A stretch of DNA of 64,000 nucleotides from Buchnera aphidicola (Cinara kochiana kochiana) (GCF_900698905.1 NZ_LR217707.1:62001-126000), one strand, 5' to 3'; shown: positions 48,719 through 60,068, counted from the stretch's first letter. Numbers and translations are program-made. The notes: a model not told the origin generated them from the letters alone.

Positions 48719-49858
48719 TTATTGTGTAAGATTATCAAAAAATCTTTTAACACTATCAAAAAATCTTTTGGATTGAGGGCTATGGTTTTCTCCTTTAACT
48801 TCACCAAAACTTTTTCCTAATTTTTGTAATAGATGTTTTTGAAAGGTATTTAATTTGACAGGTGTTTCTACTATTATTTTGCATAATAGATCTCCGGGAT
48901 ATCCTTTTCGTACTGATTTTACACCTTTGCCTCGTATTCGAAATAATTTGCCTGATTGTGTTTCAGAGGGTATTTTAAGCTTTATTCTTCCTGTTAACGT
49001 AGGTACTTCGATTTCTCCGCCTAAGGCAGCTATGACAAAATTAATAGGAACACTGCAGTGAAGGTTATTATCTTCTCTAATAAAAATAGGGTGTTTTTTT
49101 ACAGTAACTTGTATATATAAATCTCCTGATTGTGCCCCGCATTGTCCTGCTTCACCTTCATGATTTAATCTAATACGATCGTTGGTATCTATACCTGCTG
49201 GAATTTTAATAGATAATTTTTTAGATATTTTAATACGACCTTGCCCATAACATATTTTACATGGATTTTTTATAACTGTTCCGTTTCCTTGGCACGTAGA
49301 ACACGTCTGTTGCACACTAAAGAATCCTTTTCTCATTTGTATATGTCCGTGACCGTTACAAGATGTACATGTTTGTGGTTTTGCTCCATATGCTGATCCT
49401 TGACCGGAACATGCTGTACATTTATTTAATGTCGGAATCTTTATTTCTTTTGTAGTTCCCTGTACGGCTTCTTCTAATGTAAGATTCATATTATATTGTA
49501 AATCAGATCCTTTTTTTTTGGTGTTTTTTCTATTATTGCCAAAAATATCACCAAACACATCCCCAAATATGTCGTTTAGATCAGATGTTGATGTGGTAAA
49601 ACTACTGTGAAATCCTCCGGTATTATTATTCTGTTCAAATGCTGCATGTCCGTATTCATCGTATGCATTTCTTTTTTTTGCATCACTAAGAACTTCATAT
49701 GCTTGTTTAATTTTTTTAAATTTTTCTTCTGCCGCTTTATTGCCCTGATTACGGTCAGGATGATATTTAATAGCGAGTCTTTTATAAGCTCTTTTTATTT
49801 CACGTTCATTAGCATTATTAGATATCTCTAATATTTTATAGTAGTCTTGTTGTGTCAT
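48719..49858 (-). CDS. dnaJ: co-chaperone DnaJ (Hsp40)
   Basis: Stimulates DnaK ATPase and delivers unfolded substrates. It has 379 residues (E. coli 376). The J domain (1-70) has the HPD triad in [12 protein letters not shown] region (about 75-110) follows, then four CxxCxGxG Zn repeats ([32 protein letters not shown]) and the C-terminal substrate domains with GDLYIQV. It lies 137 bp downstream of dnaK on the same strand, with a stable hairpin in between. Confidence 0.97.
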   Translation of the reverse strand: MTQQDYYKILEISNNANEREIKRAYKRLAIKYHPDRNQGNKAAEEKFKKIKQAYEVLSDAKKRNAYDEYGHAAFEQNNNTGGFHSSFTTSTSDLNDIFGDVFGDIFGNNRKNTKKKGSDLQYNMNLTLEEAVQGTTKEIKIPTLNKCTACSGQGSAYGAKPQTCTSCNGHGHIQMRKGFFSVQQTCSTCQGNGTVIKNPCKICYGQGRIKISKKLSIKIPAGIDTNDRIRLNHEGEAGQCGAQSGDLYIQVTVKKHPIFIREDNNLHCSVPINFVIAALGGEIEVPTLTGRIKLKIPSETQSGKLFRIRGKGVKSVRKGYPGDLLCKIIVETPVKLNTFQKHLLQKLGKSFGEVKGENHSPQSKRFFDSVKRFFDNLTQ

Positions 49859-49895
49859 GATTTATTATTATTCCTAATATAATATATATTAATAG

Positions 49896-49921
49896 GGGTG
49901 TAGATAGAATATTCTACACCC
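49896..49921 (-). promoter_or_regulatory. 9-bp hairpin in the dnaK-dnaJ intergenic region
   Basis: GGGTGTAGA (49896-49904) pairs with TCTACACCC (49913-49921) around an 8-nt loop, with a possible extra G-U pair. It is 75 bp after the dnaK stop and 37 bp before the dnaJ ATG. It could partly terminate, be a processing or stability element, or stop dnaK-only transcripts. No U-tract follows on the minus strand. Confidence 0.5.
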
Positions 49922-49995
49922 TTTGATATAGAATTAGATATTTTGGATTTATTTTTTATTATTTTTGTAATTAAATTTTTTTCATATATTTTGAA

Positions 49996-51915
49996 TTATT
50001 TGTTTTTATCTTTTTCTTTAATTTCTTCAAATTCTGCATCTACTACGTTTTCTTTGTTATTGTTTGCATCTTCTTTTTTATCAGTATTATTATTTGTATT
50101 ATTTTTTTTTAATAATTCTGTTAATTTTAAATTTAATTGTAATACTTTTTGTATGTTTGCATCAATTTCTTCTTTATTTTCACCTTTAAGAGCAAGATCT
50201 AATTCTTGTAAGGATTTTTCAATATCTGATTTTGTCGTTGAATCAATTTTTTCTTTGCATTCAGATAATTGCTTTTTGGTATTATGAGAAATTTGATCAC
50301 CTTGATTTCTAACTTTTATTAATTCTTCAAATTTTAAATCTTTTTCAGAATTTTCTTGTGCATCGTCAATCATTTTTTTAATTTCATCTTTATTTAATCC
50401 AGATGAAGATCGTATAGTTATTTTTTGTTCTTTTCCTGTTGTTTTGTCTTTTGCTGAAACATGTAAAATACCATCGGCATCAATATCAAAAGTTACTTCT
50501 ATTTGTGGAATTCCGCGTGGAGCTGCTTGAATACCATCTAAGTTAAATTGTCCTAGAGATTTATTATCTAGAGCTCTTTTTCTTTCTCCTTGTAATATAT
50601 GTATTGTTACAGCAGATTGATTATCTTCAGCCGTAGAAAATGTTTGACTGTGTTTAGTAGGTATAGTTGTATTTTTGTTAATTAATGGGGTCATGACTCC
50701 ACCCATTGTTTCAATTCCTAATGATAACGGTGTTACGTCTAATAACAGTACATCTTTAACTGTACCAGATAATACACCACCTTGAACAGCAGCGCCGATA
50801 GCAACAGCTTCATCAGGATTTACATCTTTTCTTGGTTTTTTTCCAAAAAATTCTGTTACTTTTTTTTGTACTAAAGGCATTCGAGTTTGCCCACCTACTA
50901 ATATAATATCATTAATATCTGATATTTTTAACTTAGCGTCTTTTAATGCTACTTTTAACGGTTTAATAGATTTAATGATTAGATCTTCGACTAATGATTC
51001 TAATTTTGCTCGCGTTACTTTAATATTTAAATGTTTAGGGCCTGTAGCGTTAGCTGTAATATATGGTAGATTTACATCAGTTTGTTGTGTTGCAGAAAGT
51101 TCAATTTTTGCTTTTTCAGCTGCTTCTTTTAATCTTTGCATTGCTAATGGATCATTACTTAAATCCATTCCTTGTTCTTTTTTAAATTCTTCAACTAAAA
51201 AATGAATTAATCGATTATCAAAATCTTCTCCACCTAAATGGGTGTCTCCGTTTGTAGAAAGTACTTCAAAAGTTTTTTCTTTATCAACATCATCAATTTC
51301 AATAATTGAAATATCAAATGTTCCTCCACCTAAATCATATACTGCAATTGTTCGATTACCTGTACCTTTATCTAAACCATACGCAAGTGCTGCTGCTGTT
51401 GGTTCGTTAATTATTCTTTTAACTTCTAATCCTGCTATTTTGCCTGCATCTTTAGTAGCTTGTCTTTGAGCATCGTTAAAATATGCTGGTACTGTAATTA
51501 CAGCTTCAGTAACTTTTTCTCCTAAATAATCTTCAGCAGTTTTTTTCATTTTTTTGAGAATTTCAGCAGAAATTTGAGGCGGTGCAATATTATCTTGTTT
51601 TATTTTTAACCAAGCATCACCATTTTTTGATTGGACGATGTCATATGGCATGATTTTAATATCTCTTTGTACTTCTTCGTCTTGAAATTTTCTTCCCATT
51701 AAACGTTTAATTGCAAAAAGTGTATTTTTTGGATTAGTAATAGATTGTCTTTTAGCTGGTTGTCCAACTAAAATTTCGTTTTCTTTGGTATAAGCAATAA
51801 TAGAAGGTGTAGTACGTTCTCCTTCTGCATTTTCTAATACTTTAGCTTTATTATTATCCATAATAGCTACACAAGAGTTTGTAGTGCCTAAATCTATTCC
51901 AATGATAGATCCCAT
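49996..51915 (-). CDS. dnaK: chaperone DnaK (Hsp70)
   Basis: ATP-driven Hsp70 chaperone. It has 639 residues (E. coli 638). The ATPase domain starts [17 protein letters not shown] and has [14 protein letters not shown] and [10 protein letters not shown]. The substrate domain contains [17 protein letters not shown]. The C-terminal lid is Lys/Asn rich and ends in an acidic EEIKEKD-type tail, as in E. coli. SD AGGAG precedes the ATG. A conserved heat-shock promoter lies about 106-139 bp upstream. Abundant chaperones are typical of Buchnera (family knowledge). Confidence 0.98.
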   Translation of the reverse strand: MGSIIGIDLGTTNSCVAIMDNNKAKVLENAEGERTTPSIIAYTKENEILVGQPAKRQSITNPKNTLFAIKRLMGRKFQDEEVQRDIKIMPYDIVQSKNGDAWLKIKQDNIAPPQISAEILKKMKKTAEDYLGEKVTEAVITVPAYFNDAQRQATKDAGKIAGLEVKRIINEPTAAALAYGLDKGTGNRTIAVYDLGGGTFDISIIEIDDVDKEKTFEVLSTNGDTHLGGEDFDNRLIHFLVEEFKKEQGMDLSNDPLAMQRLKEAAEKAKIELSATQQTDVNLPYITANATGPKHLNIKVTRAKLESLVEDLIIKSIKPLKVALKDAKLKISDINDIILVGGQTRMPLVQKKVTEFFGKKPRKDVNPDEAVAIGAAVQGGVLSGTVKDVLLLDVTPLSLGIETMGGVMTPLINKNTTIPTKHSQTFSTAEDNQSAVTIHILQGERKRALDNKSLGQFNLDGIQAAPRGIPQIEVTFDIDADGILHVSAKDKTTGKEQKITIRSSSGLNKDEIKKMIDDAQENSEKDLKFEELIKVRNQGDQISHNTKKQLSECKEKIDSTTKSDIEKSLQELDLALKGENKEEIDANIQKVLQLNLKLTELLKKNNTNNNTDKKEDANNNKENVVDAEFEEIKEKDKNK

Positions 51916-52286
51916 TTTAGTAATCTCCTAATTTATATTTTAAATGTAATTTAAAAATATTTTAATAACTATTAATAATATTTTTGTAATTATTAATAAT
52001 TTTATTAAATAGATAATATTAATAAAATGGGGTCAGTTTATAAAGCATCAAGGGTAAAAAAAAAATATAATTTTATTTATTTCAAAATAACGTATCAAGA
52101 ATGTTTTTAATCATATTAATGAATTAATAATTAGATTTTTTATAGTAAAATTATAACTTTTTTTTATAAGATGTTATAATTAATTGAATGAAAAATATAT
52201 ATATAGATATATTAATATCATTTTTATATTTTATTTTTATTGTCTATAATGAGAATTAATTAACATTTTTGAGTTTATAAATATTT
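51916..52286. other. 371-bp divergent control region between dnaK and nuoA
   Basis: It contains the sigma-32 promoter for dnaK (52021-52054), its roughly 100-nt leader, and AT-rich DNA toward nuoA. A TATAAT at 52175-52180 is a candidate -10 for the nuo operon, but no convincing -35 is seen. Confidence 0.6.
52021..52054 (-). promoter_or_regulatory. Sigma-32 heat-shock promoter of dnaKJ
   Basis: On the minus strand CCCTTGATG (-35, 52054-52046) is followed after 13 nt by CCCCATTTTATT (-10, 52032-52021). From memory the E. coli dnaK P1 promoter has CCTTGATG, a 13-nt spacer and CCCCATTTA, so key bases and spacing are kept. CCCC is otherwise very rare in this intergenic DNA. It implies that an active RpoH is retained. 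Confidence 0.85.
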
Positions 52287-52658
52287 ATGAATATAAGTGA
52301 TCAACATTTACATTTTATTTTTTTTGTATTTGGTGTTTTTGTACTGTGTTTTTTAATGTTATTATGCGGTTACGTATTGGGCGGTAGATCATATTTTCAA
52401 AAATCTCCAGATCCATTTGAATCTGGTGTTATTTCAGTTGGGTCTGCTCGAATACAAATACCTATTAAGTTTTCTTTAATTGCTATTTTATTTGTTTTGT
52501 TTGATGTAGAAATATTGTATTTATATTTTTGGTCTTTATGTATACGAGAATCTGGATGGATAGGTTTATTGAGTATTTGTTTTTTTATTCATATTTTATT
52601 TATGACATTATTTTATTTGATCAAAAATAATATATTAGAGTGGGTCATTTTAAAATAA
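52287..52658 (+). CDS. nuoA: NADH-quinone oxidoreductase subunit A
   Basis: Small membrane subunit of complex I near the quinone site. It has 123 residues (E. coli 147), with truncated ends. Three membrane helices are evident at about residues 8-30, 58-80 and 88-110. The loop between the first two has the family motif SPDPFESGVISVG, and FDVEILYLYFW is in the second helix. It opens the nuo operon, divergent from dnaK. Confidence 0.95.
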   Translation: MNISDQHLHFIFFVFGVFVLCFLMLLCGYVLGGRSYFQKSPDPFESGVISVGSARIQIPIKFSLIAILFVLFDVEILYLYFWSLCIRESGWIGLLSICFFIHILFMTLFYLIKNNILEWVILK

Positions 52659-52790
52659 ATATATATTTTTATTTTTTATTTTTAGTAAATTACATAAATC
52701 ATGTATTGATTAGTTATTAAGCTTTTAATATTCGCTGAATTTATTAATAAAACATTATCATGTCAGTTAATGACAAAAGGATTTTTAAAT

Positions 52791-53468
52791 ATGAAATATA
52801 CTTTAACGCAAGTTAATAAAAATAAAAACATATCTGAAAAATATCCATTAAATACGGTAGATACCGTATTAGATCCTATCACAACACAAATGCAAAATAA
52901 TGTATTTTTTGGGAAAATTTCTAAATTTTTTCATAATATTGTAAATTGGGGTCGTAAAAATTCTTTGTGGCCTTATAATTTTGGTTTATCGTGTTGTTAT
53001 GTAGAAATGGTAACTGCATTTACATCTGTTCATGATGTTTCTCGTTTTGGTTCTGAAGTTTTACGAGTGTCTCCTAGACAAGCTGATTTTATGGTTATTG
53101 CGGGAACGCCTTTTATTAAGATGGCTCCCATTATACAAAGATTATATGATCAAATGTTAGAACCGAAGTGGGTCATTTCTATGGGAGCATGCGCAAATTC
53201 TGGCGGAATGTATGACGTATATTCAGTTGTACAAGGGGTAGATAAGTTTCTCCCAGTAGATATTTACATACCAGGTTGTCCTCCTAGGCCGGAAGCATAT
53301 ATTCATGCATTAACGTTATTACAAAAATCTATTTCTAAAGAACGTCGTCCATTATCATGGATAATAGGTGATCAAGGAGTTTATAAACCAAAAATGTTGT
53401 CCGAAAAAGAAAAAAATAATAATAAAAGAATTTCGGTGATAAATATTGATTCTAATGATAGTTTTTAA
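52791..53468 (+). CDS. nuoB: NADH-quinone oxidoreductase subunit B
   Basis: Carries the terminal 4Fe-4S cluster N2 that reduces quinone. I use ATG 52791 (MKYTLTQVN), matching the E. coli start and preceded by AAGG at about 10 nt, giving 225 residues (E. coli 220). The ligands are in [19 protein letters not shown] and [10 protein letters not shown]. The stretch [18 protein letters not shown] is identical to E. coli over most of its length. It follows nuoA by 132 bp. Confidence 0.97.
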   Translation: MKYTLTQVNKNKNISEKYPLNTVDTVLDPITTQMQNNVFFGKISKFFHNIVNWGRKNSLWPYNFGLSCCYVEMVTAFTSVHDVSRFGSEVLRVSPRQADFMVIAGTPFIKMAPIIQRLYDQMLEPKWVISMGACANSGGMYDVYSVVQGVDKFLPVDIYIPGCPPRPEAYIHALTLLQKSISKERRPLSWIIGDQGVYKPKMLSEKEKNNNKRISVINIDSNDSF

Positions 53469-53571
53469 TTTAAATTTTAAATTTTTTAATATATTGTTGT
53501 TTAGTTTTATTAACAGTATTTATCTAAAATAGATATATAGTACACTTATAGGAATTCAATCATGTCTGATA

Positions 53572-55371
53572 TTGGTTTGCAAAAAAATTTTTTTTTTAAA
53601 TAATATTGATAAAAAATTTTGCGATAAAAATCCTATTATTAATTCTTTATTTAAAATATTTGGAAAAAAAAATTTTTTTATTCAAAATACTTGTTTTCAA
53701 TATCCAGTTTTATGGATTAATAGAAAAATTTTAATAAAGGTCATTCATTTTATAAAGAAAAACGATATTTGTTCATATGAAATGTTATTTGATCTACACG
53801 GAATTGATGAACGTCTGCGAAAAAACACTGATAATATTCCTAATACTGATTTTACAGTATTTTATCATTTTCTATCAATTACGCATAATTGCGATCTTAT
53901 TTTAAAAGTAGCTTTATTGGAAAATAAACTACAATTACCTACTATTACTTCAATTTTTTTAAACTCAAATTGGTATGAACGTGAAACATGGGAAATGTTC
54001 GGTATAAAATTTATCGGACATCCTTGTTTAATTCGTATCTTGATGCCTAAAAATTGGGTTGGACATCCTTTACGGAAAGATTATGCGTCTCATGCAACGG
54101 AATTAGATAGTTTTTTTTTTACTAAACAAAAAGAAGACGTAGCAATGGAAGCGTTGCGTTTTTGTCCTGAATCATGGGGTTTAGAGAGTAATAAATCTGA
54201 TAATTCAAAATATATGTTTTTAAATTTTGGACCTAATCATCCTTCTTCGCATGGAGCTTTTCGAATAATATTACAATTACATGGAGAAAAGATAGTAAAT
54301 TGTATTCCTGATATTGGTTATCACCATCGCGGTGCAGAAAAAATTGCTGAACGACAATCTTGGCATAATTACATACCTTACACAGACCGTATAGAATACT
54401 TAGGCGGATGTATTAATGAAATGCCTTACATACTAGCTGTAGAGAAATTAGCAGGTATTATTGTACCTGATCGTGTTCAAGTAATTAGAATTTTATTATC
54501 TGAATTATTTAGAATTAATAGTCATTTATTATTTATTTCTACGTTTATTCAAGATGTAGGAAGCATGAGTACTGTTTTTCTTGCTTTTACTGATCGTCAA
54601 AAAATTTATGATATAATTGAATATATTACTGGTGCTCGTATGCATCCTGCTTGGTTTCGTATTGGAGGAATCGCTAAAGATTTACCTATTAATTGGCATT
54701 ATTTTTTAAAAGAATTTTTAATGTGGATGCCAAAACGTTTAGATTTTTATGTAAAAATAGCATTAAAAAATAGTATTCTTGTTTCTCGATCTGTTGGTAT
54801 AGCATCTTATGAAAAAAAAGAGGCGTTATCTTGGGGAGTTACAGGTGCAGGATTAAGGGCAACTGGTGTAAATTTTGATGTTAGAAAACAACGTCCTTAT
54901 TCAGGTTATCAAAATTTTGATTTTGATGTTCCGATTGGTAATACAGTTAGTGATGCTTATACTCGAGTATTGTTAAAAGTTGAAGAAATCAGACAAAGTT
55001 TAAAAATATTACAACAATGTTTATTAAATATGCCAAATGGTTCTTTTAAATCGGATCATCCTCTAACTACTCCTCCGTATAAAAAAAATTCTTTATTTAA
55101 TATTGAAACTATGATCACTCATTTTTTACAATCATCTTGGGGGCCAATCATGCCTGTAAATGAAAGTTTTCAAATGATTGAAGCAACTAAAGGAATTAAT
55201 AGTTATTATTTAATTAGTGATGGTAATTCAACAAGTTATCGTACTCGTATTCGTACTCCTAGTTTTGCTCATTTACAACAAATTCCATCTGTTATACGCG
55301 GACAGTTAATTTCAGATTTAATTGTTTATCTTGGTAGTATTGATTTTGTTATGTCAGATGTAGATCGTTAA
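53572..55371 (+). CDS. nuoC: NADH-quinone oxidoreductase fused subunit C/D, 5' end frameshifted or TTG-started
   Basis: Fused peripheral-arm subunit: the NuoC domain (about 1-190, with [12 protein letters not shown] and [13 protein letters not shown]) joined to NuoD (about 210-599, with [25 protein letters not shown] residues and [10 protein letters not shown]). The open frame is 599 residues (E. coli about 600) and begins at a TTG without SD. The natural start looks like ATG 53562, which has AGGA 9 nt upstream, but that frame runs [17 protein letters not shown] through A7T10 at 53581-53597. Removing one base from the tract joins it to the main frame. Transcriptional slippage may restore it. 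Confidence 0.93.
   Translation: MVCKKIFFLNNIDKKFCDKNPIINSLFKIFGKKNFFIQNTCFQYPVLWINRKILIKVIHFIKKNDICSYEMLFDLHGIDERLRKNTDNIPNTDFTVFYHFLSITHNCDLILKVALLENKLQLPTITSIFLNSNWYERETWEMFGIKFIGHPCLIRILMPKNWVGHPLRKDYASHATELDSFFFTKQKEDVAMEALRFCPESWGLESNKSDNSKYMFLNFGPNHPSSHGAFRIILQLHGEKIVNCIPDIGYHHRGAEKIAERQSWHNYIPYTDRIEYLGGCINEMPYILAVEKLAGIIVPDRVQVIRILLSELFRINSHLLFISTFIQDVGSMSTVFLAFTDRQKIYDIIEYITGARMHPAWFRIGGIAKDLPINWHYFLKEFLMWMPKRLDFYVKIALKNSILVSRSVGIASYEKKEALSWGVTGAGLRATGVNFDVRKQRPYSGYQNFDFDVPIGNTVSDAYTRVLLKVEEIRQSLKILQQCLLNMPNGSFKSDHPLTTPPYKKNSLFNIETMITHFLQSSWGPIMPVNESFQMIEATKGINSYYLISDGNSTSYRTRIRTPSFAHLQQIPSVIRGQLISDLIVYLGSIDFVMSDVDR
53581..53597 (+). repeat. A7T10 double homopolymer at the nuoC 5' end
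   Basis: Seven A followed by ten T (then AAA). It lies between the SD-preceded ATG (53562) and the conserved nuoC coding sequence, which are in different frames. It is a likely indel and polymerase slippage site. Confidence 0.88.
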
Positions 55372-55402
55372 ATATTTTTATAAATTATAATAAGGAAAAT
55401 AT

Positions 55403-55873
55403 GTGTTTCGTTTAAGTTCATTAGAAATTTCTGAAATTTTATTAAAAAAAAAATGTTATCGTGATTCACGAGCAGTGTGTATTGATGCTTTAAAAATTGT
55501 ACAAAAACATAGAAAATGGGTTTGTAGTAATTCTATTATAGCAATTTCTGAACTTTTATCTATTCCGGTGTGTGAGGTAGAAAGTGTTGCGACTTTTTAT
55601 TGTCATATTTTTAGAAAACCAGTAGGTTTTCATGTAATTCGTTATTGTGATAGTGTTGTATGTTTTATTAATGGTTATCGTAAAATTGAAAATCAATTGA
55701 TATCTACTTTAAATATACAACCAGGAGAAACTACGAGTAATAATCAATTTACATTGTTACCTACTTGTTGTTTGGGCGCGTGTGATAAAGGCCCTGTAAT
55801 GTTAGTTGATGAAAATTTATATACTAATCTCACTTCTACAAAGGTATTAGAATTATTGGATAAATATAAATGA
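55403..55873 (+). CDS. nuoE: NADH-quinone oxidoreductase subunit E
   Basis: Thioredoxin-like 2Fe-2S (N1a) subunit of the NADH-oxidising module. It has 156 residues (E. coli 166), shorter by about 10 at the N-terminus. The cluster cysteines are in RYCDSVVC and PTCCLGAC. The start is GTG 55403, with AAGGA 6 nt before it. An overlapping ATG at 55401 is in another frame and stops after four codons. An A10 run lies near codon 15. It overlaps nuoF by 4 bp (ATGA). Confidence 0.94.
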   Translation: MFRLSSLEISEILLKKKCYRDSRAVCIDALKIVQKHRKWVCSNSIIAISELLSIPVCEVESVATFYCHIFRKPVGFHVIRYCDSVVCFINGYRKIENQLISTLNIQPGETTSNNQFTLLPTCCLGACDKGPVMLVDENLYTNLTSTKVLELLDKYK

Positions 55874-57192
55874 AACATATACTGAAAAATCCAGAAACGC
55901 ATCCGTTAACATGGCGTTTAAAAAAATATTGTAAACCAGTTAAAATAATAGAGTACTGTAATACTAATGGTTACCAAGCTTTAAAAAAATCTTTAAAATA
56001 TATGAATTCTAATGAAATAATATCTTTGGTTAAAAAATCTGGTTTAAAAGGTAGAGGAGGTGCTGGTTTTCCAACTGGTAATAAATGGGATTTAATGTCA
56101 ACAAGTTCTGTTAAAGATATTAGATATTTAATCTGTAATGCTGATGAAATGGAACCTGGAACGTATAAAGATAGATTCTTGATAGAATATTTACCACATC
56201 AATTGATTGAAGGTATTATTATCAGTGCGTTTGCTTTGCAAGCTGAATGTGGATATATTTTTTTGAGAGGTGATTATTATTTATCAGAAAAAATTTTAAC
56301 ACAATCTATTCGTGAAACATATCAAGCTGGATTTTTAGGAGAAAACATTTTAAATAGTGGTTTTACTTTTAATTTATTTGTACATACTGGTGCCGGTCGT
56401 TATATTTGTGGGGAAGAAACTGCATTGATTAATTCATTAGAAGGTAAGCGTGCAAATCCACGATATAAACCGCCTTTCCCTGCTAACTTTGGATTATGGG
56501 GAAAACCTACATGCGTTAATAATGTAGAAACATTATCTAATATTCCCGCAATTATTTTGTATGGAGCGAATTGGTATTTAAATTTATCTAAAAGTATAGA
56601 TTCAGGTACTAAGTTATTGGGTTTTTCAGGTCGCGTAAAAAGACCGGGTTTATGGGAATTACCGTTGGGTATTACAGCAAGAGAAGTTTTAGAAGATTAT
56701 GCAGGTGGAATGCAAAAAAAATTAACCTTACAAGCTTGGCAACCCGGTGGAGCAGGAACTAGCTTATTATCTTACAATGATATTGATATAAAAATGGATT
56801 TTACTAGTTTGCAAAAAATAGGTAGTCGATTAGGAACAGGAATCGCTATGGCTATAGACGATAAAGTTAATATTATTTCTTTATTAGTGAATATTGAAAA
56901 ATTTTTTTCTCGAGAATCATGCGGATTCTGTACTCCATGTAGAGAAGGATTACCTTGGATTGTTAAAATATTACAATCCTTAGAAAATAAAAATGGATAT
57001 AGTGGCGATATTTCGATATTAGAGCAATTATGCACCCATTTAGAATCAGGAAAAACATTTTGCGCACATGCTCCAGGAGCAATTTCTCCATTAAAAAGTG
57101 CGATAAAACTTTTTCGTAACGATTTTAAAAAAGGTATTAATTTAAATAATAAAAAACAGAACAATATAGATATTGTTTCTTTATATGAATAG
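55870..57192 (+). CDS. nuoF: NADH-quinone oxidoreductase subunit F
   Basis: Binds NADH and FMN and holds cluster N3. It has 440 residues (E. coli 445). [16 protein letters not shown] is the FMN/NADH glycine-rich site, [15 protein letters not shown] follows, and the 4Fe-4S ligands are in [12 protein letters not shown] and TFCAHAPG. Its ATG overlaps the nuoE stop, so the two are probably translationally coupled. Confidence 0.97.
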   Translation: MKHILKNPETHPLTWRLKKYCKPVKIIEYCNTNGYQALKKSLKYMNSNEIISLVKKSGLKGRGGAGFPTGNKWDLMSTSSVKDIRYLICNADEMEPGTYKDRFLIEYLPHQLIEGIIISAFALQAECGYIFLRGDYYLSEKILTQSIRETYQAGFLGENILNSGFTFNLFVHTGAGRYICGEETALINSLEGKRANPRYKPPFPANFGLWGKPTCVNNVETLSNIPAIILYGANWYLNLSKSIDSGTKLLGFSGRVKRPGLWELPLGITAREVLEDYAGGMQKKLTLQAWQPGGAGTSLLSYNDIDIKMDFTSLQKIGSRLGTGIAMAIDDKVNIISLLVNIEKFFSRESCGFCTPCREGLPWIVKILQSLENKNGYSGDISILEQLCTHLESGKTFCAHAPGAISPLKSAIKLFRNDFKKGINLNNKKQNNIDIVSLYE

Positions 57193-57302
57193 TATATGTG
57201 ATAAATAGTGTTTATTGCGTATATGGATAAAATAGTAATAAATGTTTAATACAATATTTGTATATAGCGGTATAGTCGGTATTTTAAAGTGAGTATTTTA
57301 TA

Positions 57303-60041
57303 ATGATTAAAATTTATATTGATAAAAAAATTTTTTTTGTTGAATCATCTTGTAATCTTTTACAAGCTTGTTTATCTGTAGGTATTAATATACCCTTTTT
57401 TTGTTGGCATCCAGCATTAGGCAGTATTGGTTCTTGTCGACAGTGTGCGGTTAAAGTATATCAGAATGATGATGATCAAATTGGAATGATTGTTATGGCA
57501 TGTATGTTATCGGTTAAACAGGATATGAGAATATCAACTACACATTCAGATGTAATAAATTTTCAAAAAAATATTACTGAATTAATGATGTTAAATCACC
57601 CGCATGATTGTCCTGTTTGTGCAGAAGGCGGTAGTTGTCATTTGCAAGATATGACTGTTTTAAACAAGCATCATATTCGACGTTATAGATTTGAAAAACG
57701 TGTTTACAATAATCAATATTTAGGTCCATTTATCTCACATGTTATGAATAGATGTATTACATGTTATCGTTGCACTCGATATTATAATGATTATGCTGGT
57801 GGAAAAGATTTTGGAGTATATGGTTCAAATAACAAAATTTATTTTGGTCGTTTTGAAAATGGTATTTTAGAAAGTGAATATTCTGGGAATTTAATTGATA
57901 TATGTCCAACAGGTGTATTTACCGATAAAAGTAATATTGATGATTTTTATCGTAAATGGGATTTACAGTATTCTCCTAGTGTATGTCATAATTGTAGTAT
58001 TGGATGCAATATTAGTTTAGGGGAACGTTTAGGTAAATTATGCCGTGTTGATAATAGATATAATAAACATTTGAATCGATATTTTTTATGTGATTTGGGT
58101 AAATTTGGTTGTAATTATGTAAACTTTACTGTTACTTCAAAGCCATTTAAGCTCAAAAATAATATTACTAAATTTTTAAATTATTCGGAAGCAATTAATT
58201 TAATTTCTAATGTTTTACAAGATTCCTCAAATAGAGTATTAGGAATTGGTTCTTCACGAGCTAGTATTGAGAGTAATATGGCATTGTTTAATTTAGTTGG
58301 AGAGAATAATTTTTCTAATGGAGTATTACCGGAATTAAATCAATGTACTAATTTAATTGCGGATATTATAAAACGTGGAGGCTTACATACTCCTTCTATT
58401 TCAGAAATTGAGCAATATGATGTAATTTTAATTATAGCTGAAGATATTACTCAAACTGCAGCATTAGCGGCATTATCAGTACGTCAGGCAGTAAAAGGTG
58501 TATATTCTTCTATTTCAGATGAACATAATATACCTATATGGCATATTAATGCTATAAAAAATATTGCTCAGAATAAAAAAAATTTATTATTTATTATTAA
58601 TGGAAGTGAAACTAAGCTAGATGATATCAGTAAGATTAGTTACCATGGATCTATACAAAAACAGTTACAATTTAGTACAGCAATATTAGATTGTATTAAT
58701 AATAATACACAATATGTACAAGATAACCATCAAGATATATTTGATCAAGTAAATTTAATTGCTAAAGCATTATGTAATTCTAAAAAACCATTAATTATTT
58801 CAGGCACATCATATTATCATACTGAATTTATTAAAATATCTTTTAATATTGCGAAATCATTACAGACAAAAGGATTACCGGTTGGTTTAGCATTATTTCC
58901 ACCCTCAGCTAATAGCATAGGAGTTTCATTAATTCCAAATATTTCTTTAAATATTATGTTTGATATAATTCATTCAGAAAAAATAGATGTTTTAATCATT
59001 TTAGAAAATGATTTATATCGATTGTATGAAGCAAATTTTATAGATAATATTTTAAAAAATATCAATACCGTTATAGTAATAGATCATCAAAACAATAGAA
59101 TGACAAAAAATGCTCATATTTTTTTACCATGTACTAATTTTTTTGAAAGTTCCGGAAGTATTGTAAATTATGAAGCTCGTTTACAGCGTTTTTTTAGAAC
59201 TCATAATCCTAACTTTTATAATAAAAAAATATATAAATTAGATAGTTGGCGATGGATATATGCTATTAAACATAATATTAACTCTTTTATGTCCATTCAA
59301 TTATTTACTCTCGATAAAATGATGAAATTATGTTCTTTATGGAATTCTATTTTTAAAAAATTAAAAGATTCTGCTCAATCTGCAGATTTTAAAATTCATG
59401 GTCAAAAAATTGCTAGATCATCTCTACGATTTAGTGGTCGTTCTTCTATGTTTGCTAATAAAAATGTACATGAACCTGTTTCTCCGATAGATCCTGATAG
59501 CATGTTTTCTTTCTCTATGGAAGGGAATCAACAAACAGAAAATAATTTTTCTCATGCTCCATTTTTGTGGTCTCCTAATTGGAATTCTAATCAATCATTA
59601 CATAAATCATCTAATCGTTTAAATAATCAATTTATTCATTTATATGAGGGTATACTTTTATTTAAGGATTATAAAGAAAAAATTTTATCAAATTTTGATA
59701 TAAAAAGATTTAATAAAAATGTAGCACAAGATTCATTATATTTTCGAATTATTCCATATTATAAATTATTGGGTAGTGAAGAAATGAGTCAAAATTATTT
59801 TGTCAAAATAATGAAAATAAATGTTATTTATGTTCGAATGAATGATTCTGATGCTTTTAGATTAAAAATTAATAATGGTGATATATTACAATTTCAGGTA
59901 AATAATTTATTTTTTAGATTTCCTGTATTCCTATCTAAGCAAATAAATGTATTTCATATTGGTTTACCAATAGGTTGTGGTAAATTACCAGCTATTTTCT
60001 TTAATAAAGTTGCTACAAATTTAACAAAGTATAATAAATAA
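57303..60041 (+). CDS. nuoG: NADH-quinone oxidoreductase subunit G
   Basis: Large Fe-S subunit of the peripheral arm. It has 912 residues (E. coli 908). The N-terminal 2Fe-2S domain has CWHPALGSIGSCRQC and a later Cys. CPVCAEGGSC carries N5-type ligands with His. CITCYRC...CPTG forms the next 4Fe-4S site. CHNCSIGC is the extra cluster site found in the E. coli-type protein. The molybdopterin-oxidoreductase-like part (about 220-912) is strongly diverged and Asn/Lys/Ile rich. It lies 110 bp after nuoF. Confidence 0.95.
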   Translation: MIKIYIDKKIFFVESSCNLLQACLSVGINIPFFCWHPALGSIGSCRQCAVKVYQNDDDQIGMIVMACMLSVKQDMRISTTHSDVINFQKNITELMMLNHPHDCPVCAEGGSCHLQDMTVLNKHHIRRYRFEKRVYNNQYLGPFISHVMNRCITCYRCTRYYNDYAGGKDFGVYGSNNKIYFGRFENGILESEYSGNLIDICPTGVFTDKSNIDDFYRKWDLQYSPSVCHNCSIGCNISLGERLGKLCRVDNRYNKHLNRYFLCDLGKFGCNYVNFTVTSKPFKLKNNITKFLNYSEAINLISNVLQDSSNRVLGIGSSRASIESNMALFNLVGENNFSNGVLPELNQCTNLIADIIKRGGLHTPSISEIEQYDVILIIAEDITQTAALAALSVRQAVKGVYSSISDEHNIPIWHINAIKNIAQNKKNLLFIINGSETKLDDISKISYHGSIQKQLQFSTAILDCINNNTQYVQDNHQDIFDQVNLIAKALCNSKKPLIISGTSYYHTEFIKISFNIAKSLQTKGLPVGLALFPPSANSIGVSLIPNISLNIMFDIIHSEKIDVLIILENDLYRLYEANFIDNILKNINTVIVIDHQNNRMTKNAHIFLPCTNFFESSGSIVNYEARLQRFFRTHNPNFYNKKIYKLDSWRWIYAIKHNINSFMSIQLFTLDKMMKLCSLWNSIFKKLKDSAQSADFKIHGQKIARSSLRFSGRSSMFANKNVHEPVSPIDPDSMFSFSMEGNQQTENNFSHAPFLWSPNWNSNQSLHKSSNRLNNQFIHLYEGILLFKDYKEKILSNFDIKRFNKNVAQDSLYFRIIPYYKLLGSEEMSQNYFVKIMKINVIYVRMNDSDAFRLKINNGDILQFQVNNLFFRFPVFLSKQINVFHIGLPIGCGKLPAIFFNKVATNLTKYNK

Positions 60042-60068
60042 ATATTTTATTGAATTGGGTTTAATATT

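Noticed and set aside
52175-52180. TATAAT upstream of nuoA as the nuo promoter.
   Set aside because: No convincing -35 at proper spacing; TATAAT-like words occur very often in this sequence.
53572-53580. TTG 53572 as an unquestioned nuoC start.
   Set aside because: It has no SD, while an ATG ten bases upstream does. I kept the coordinate for the open frame but flag the start as unresolved.
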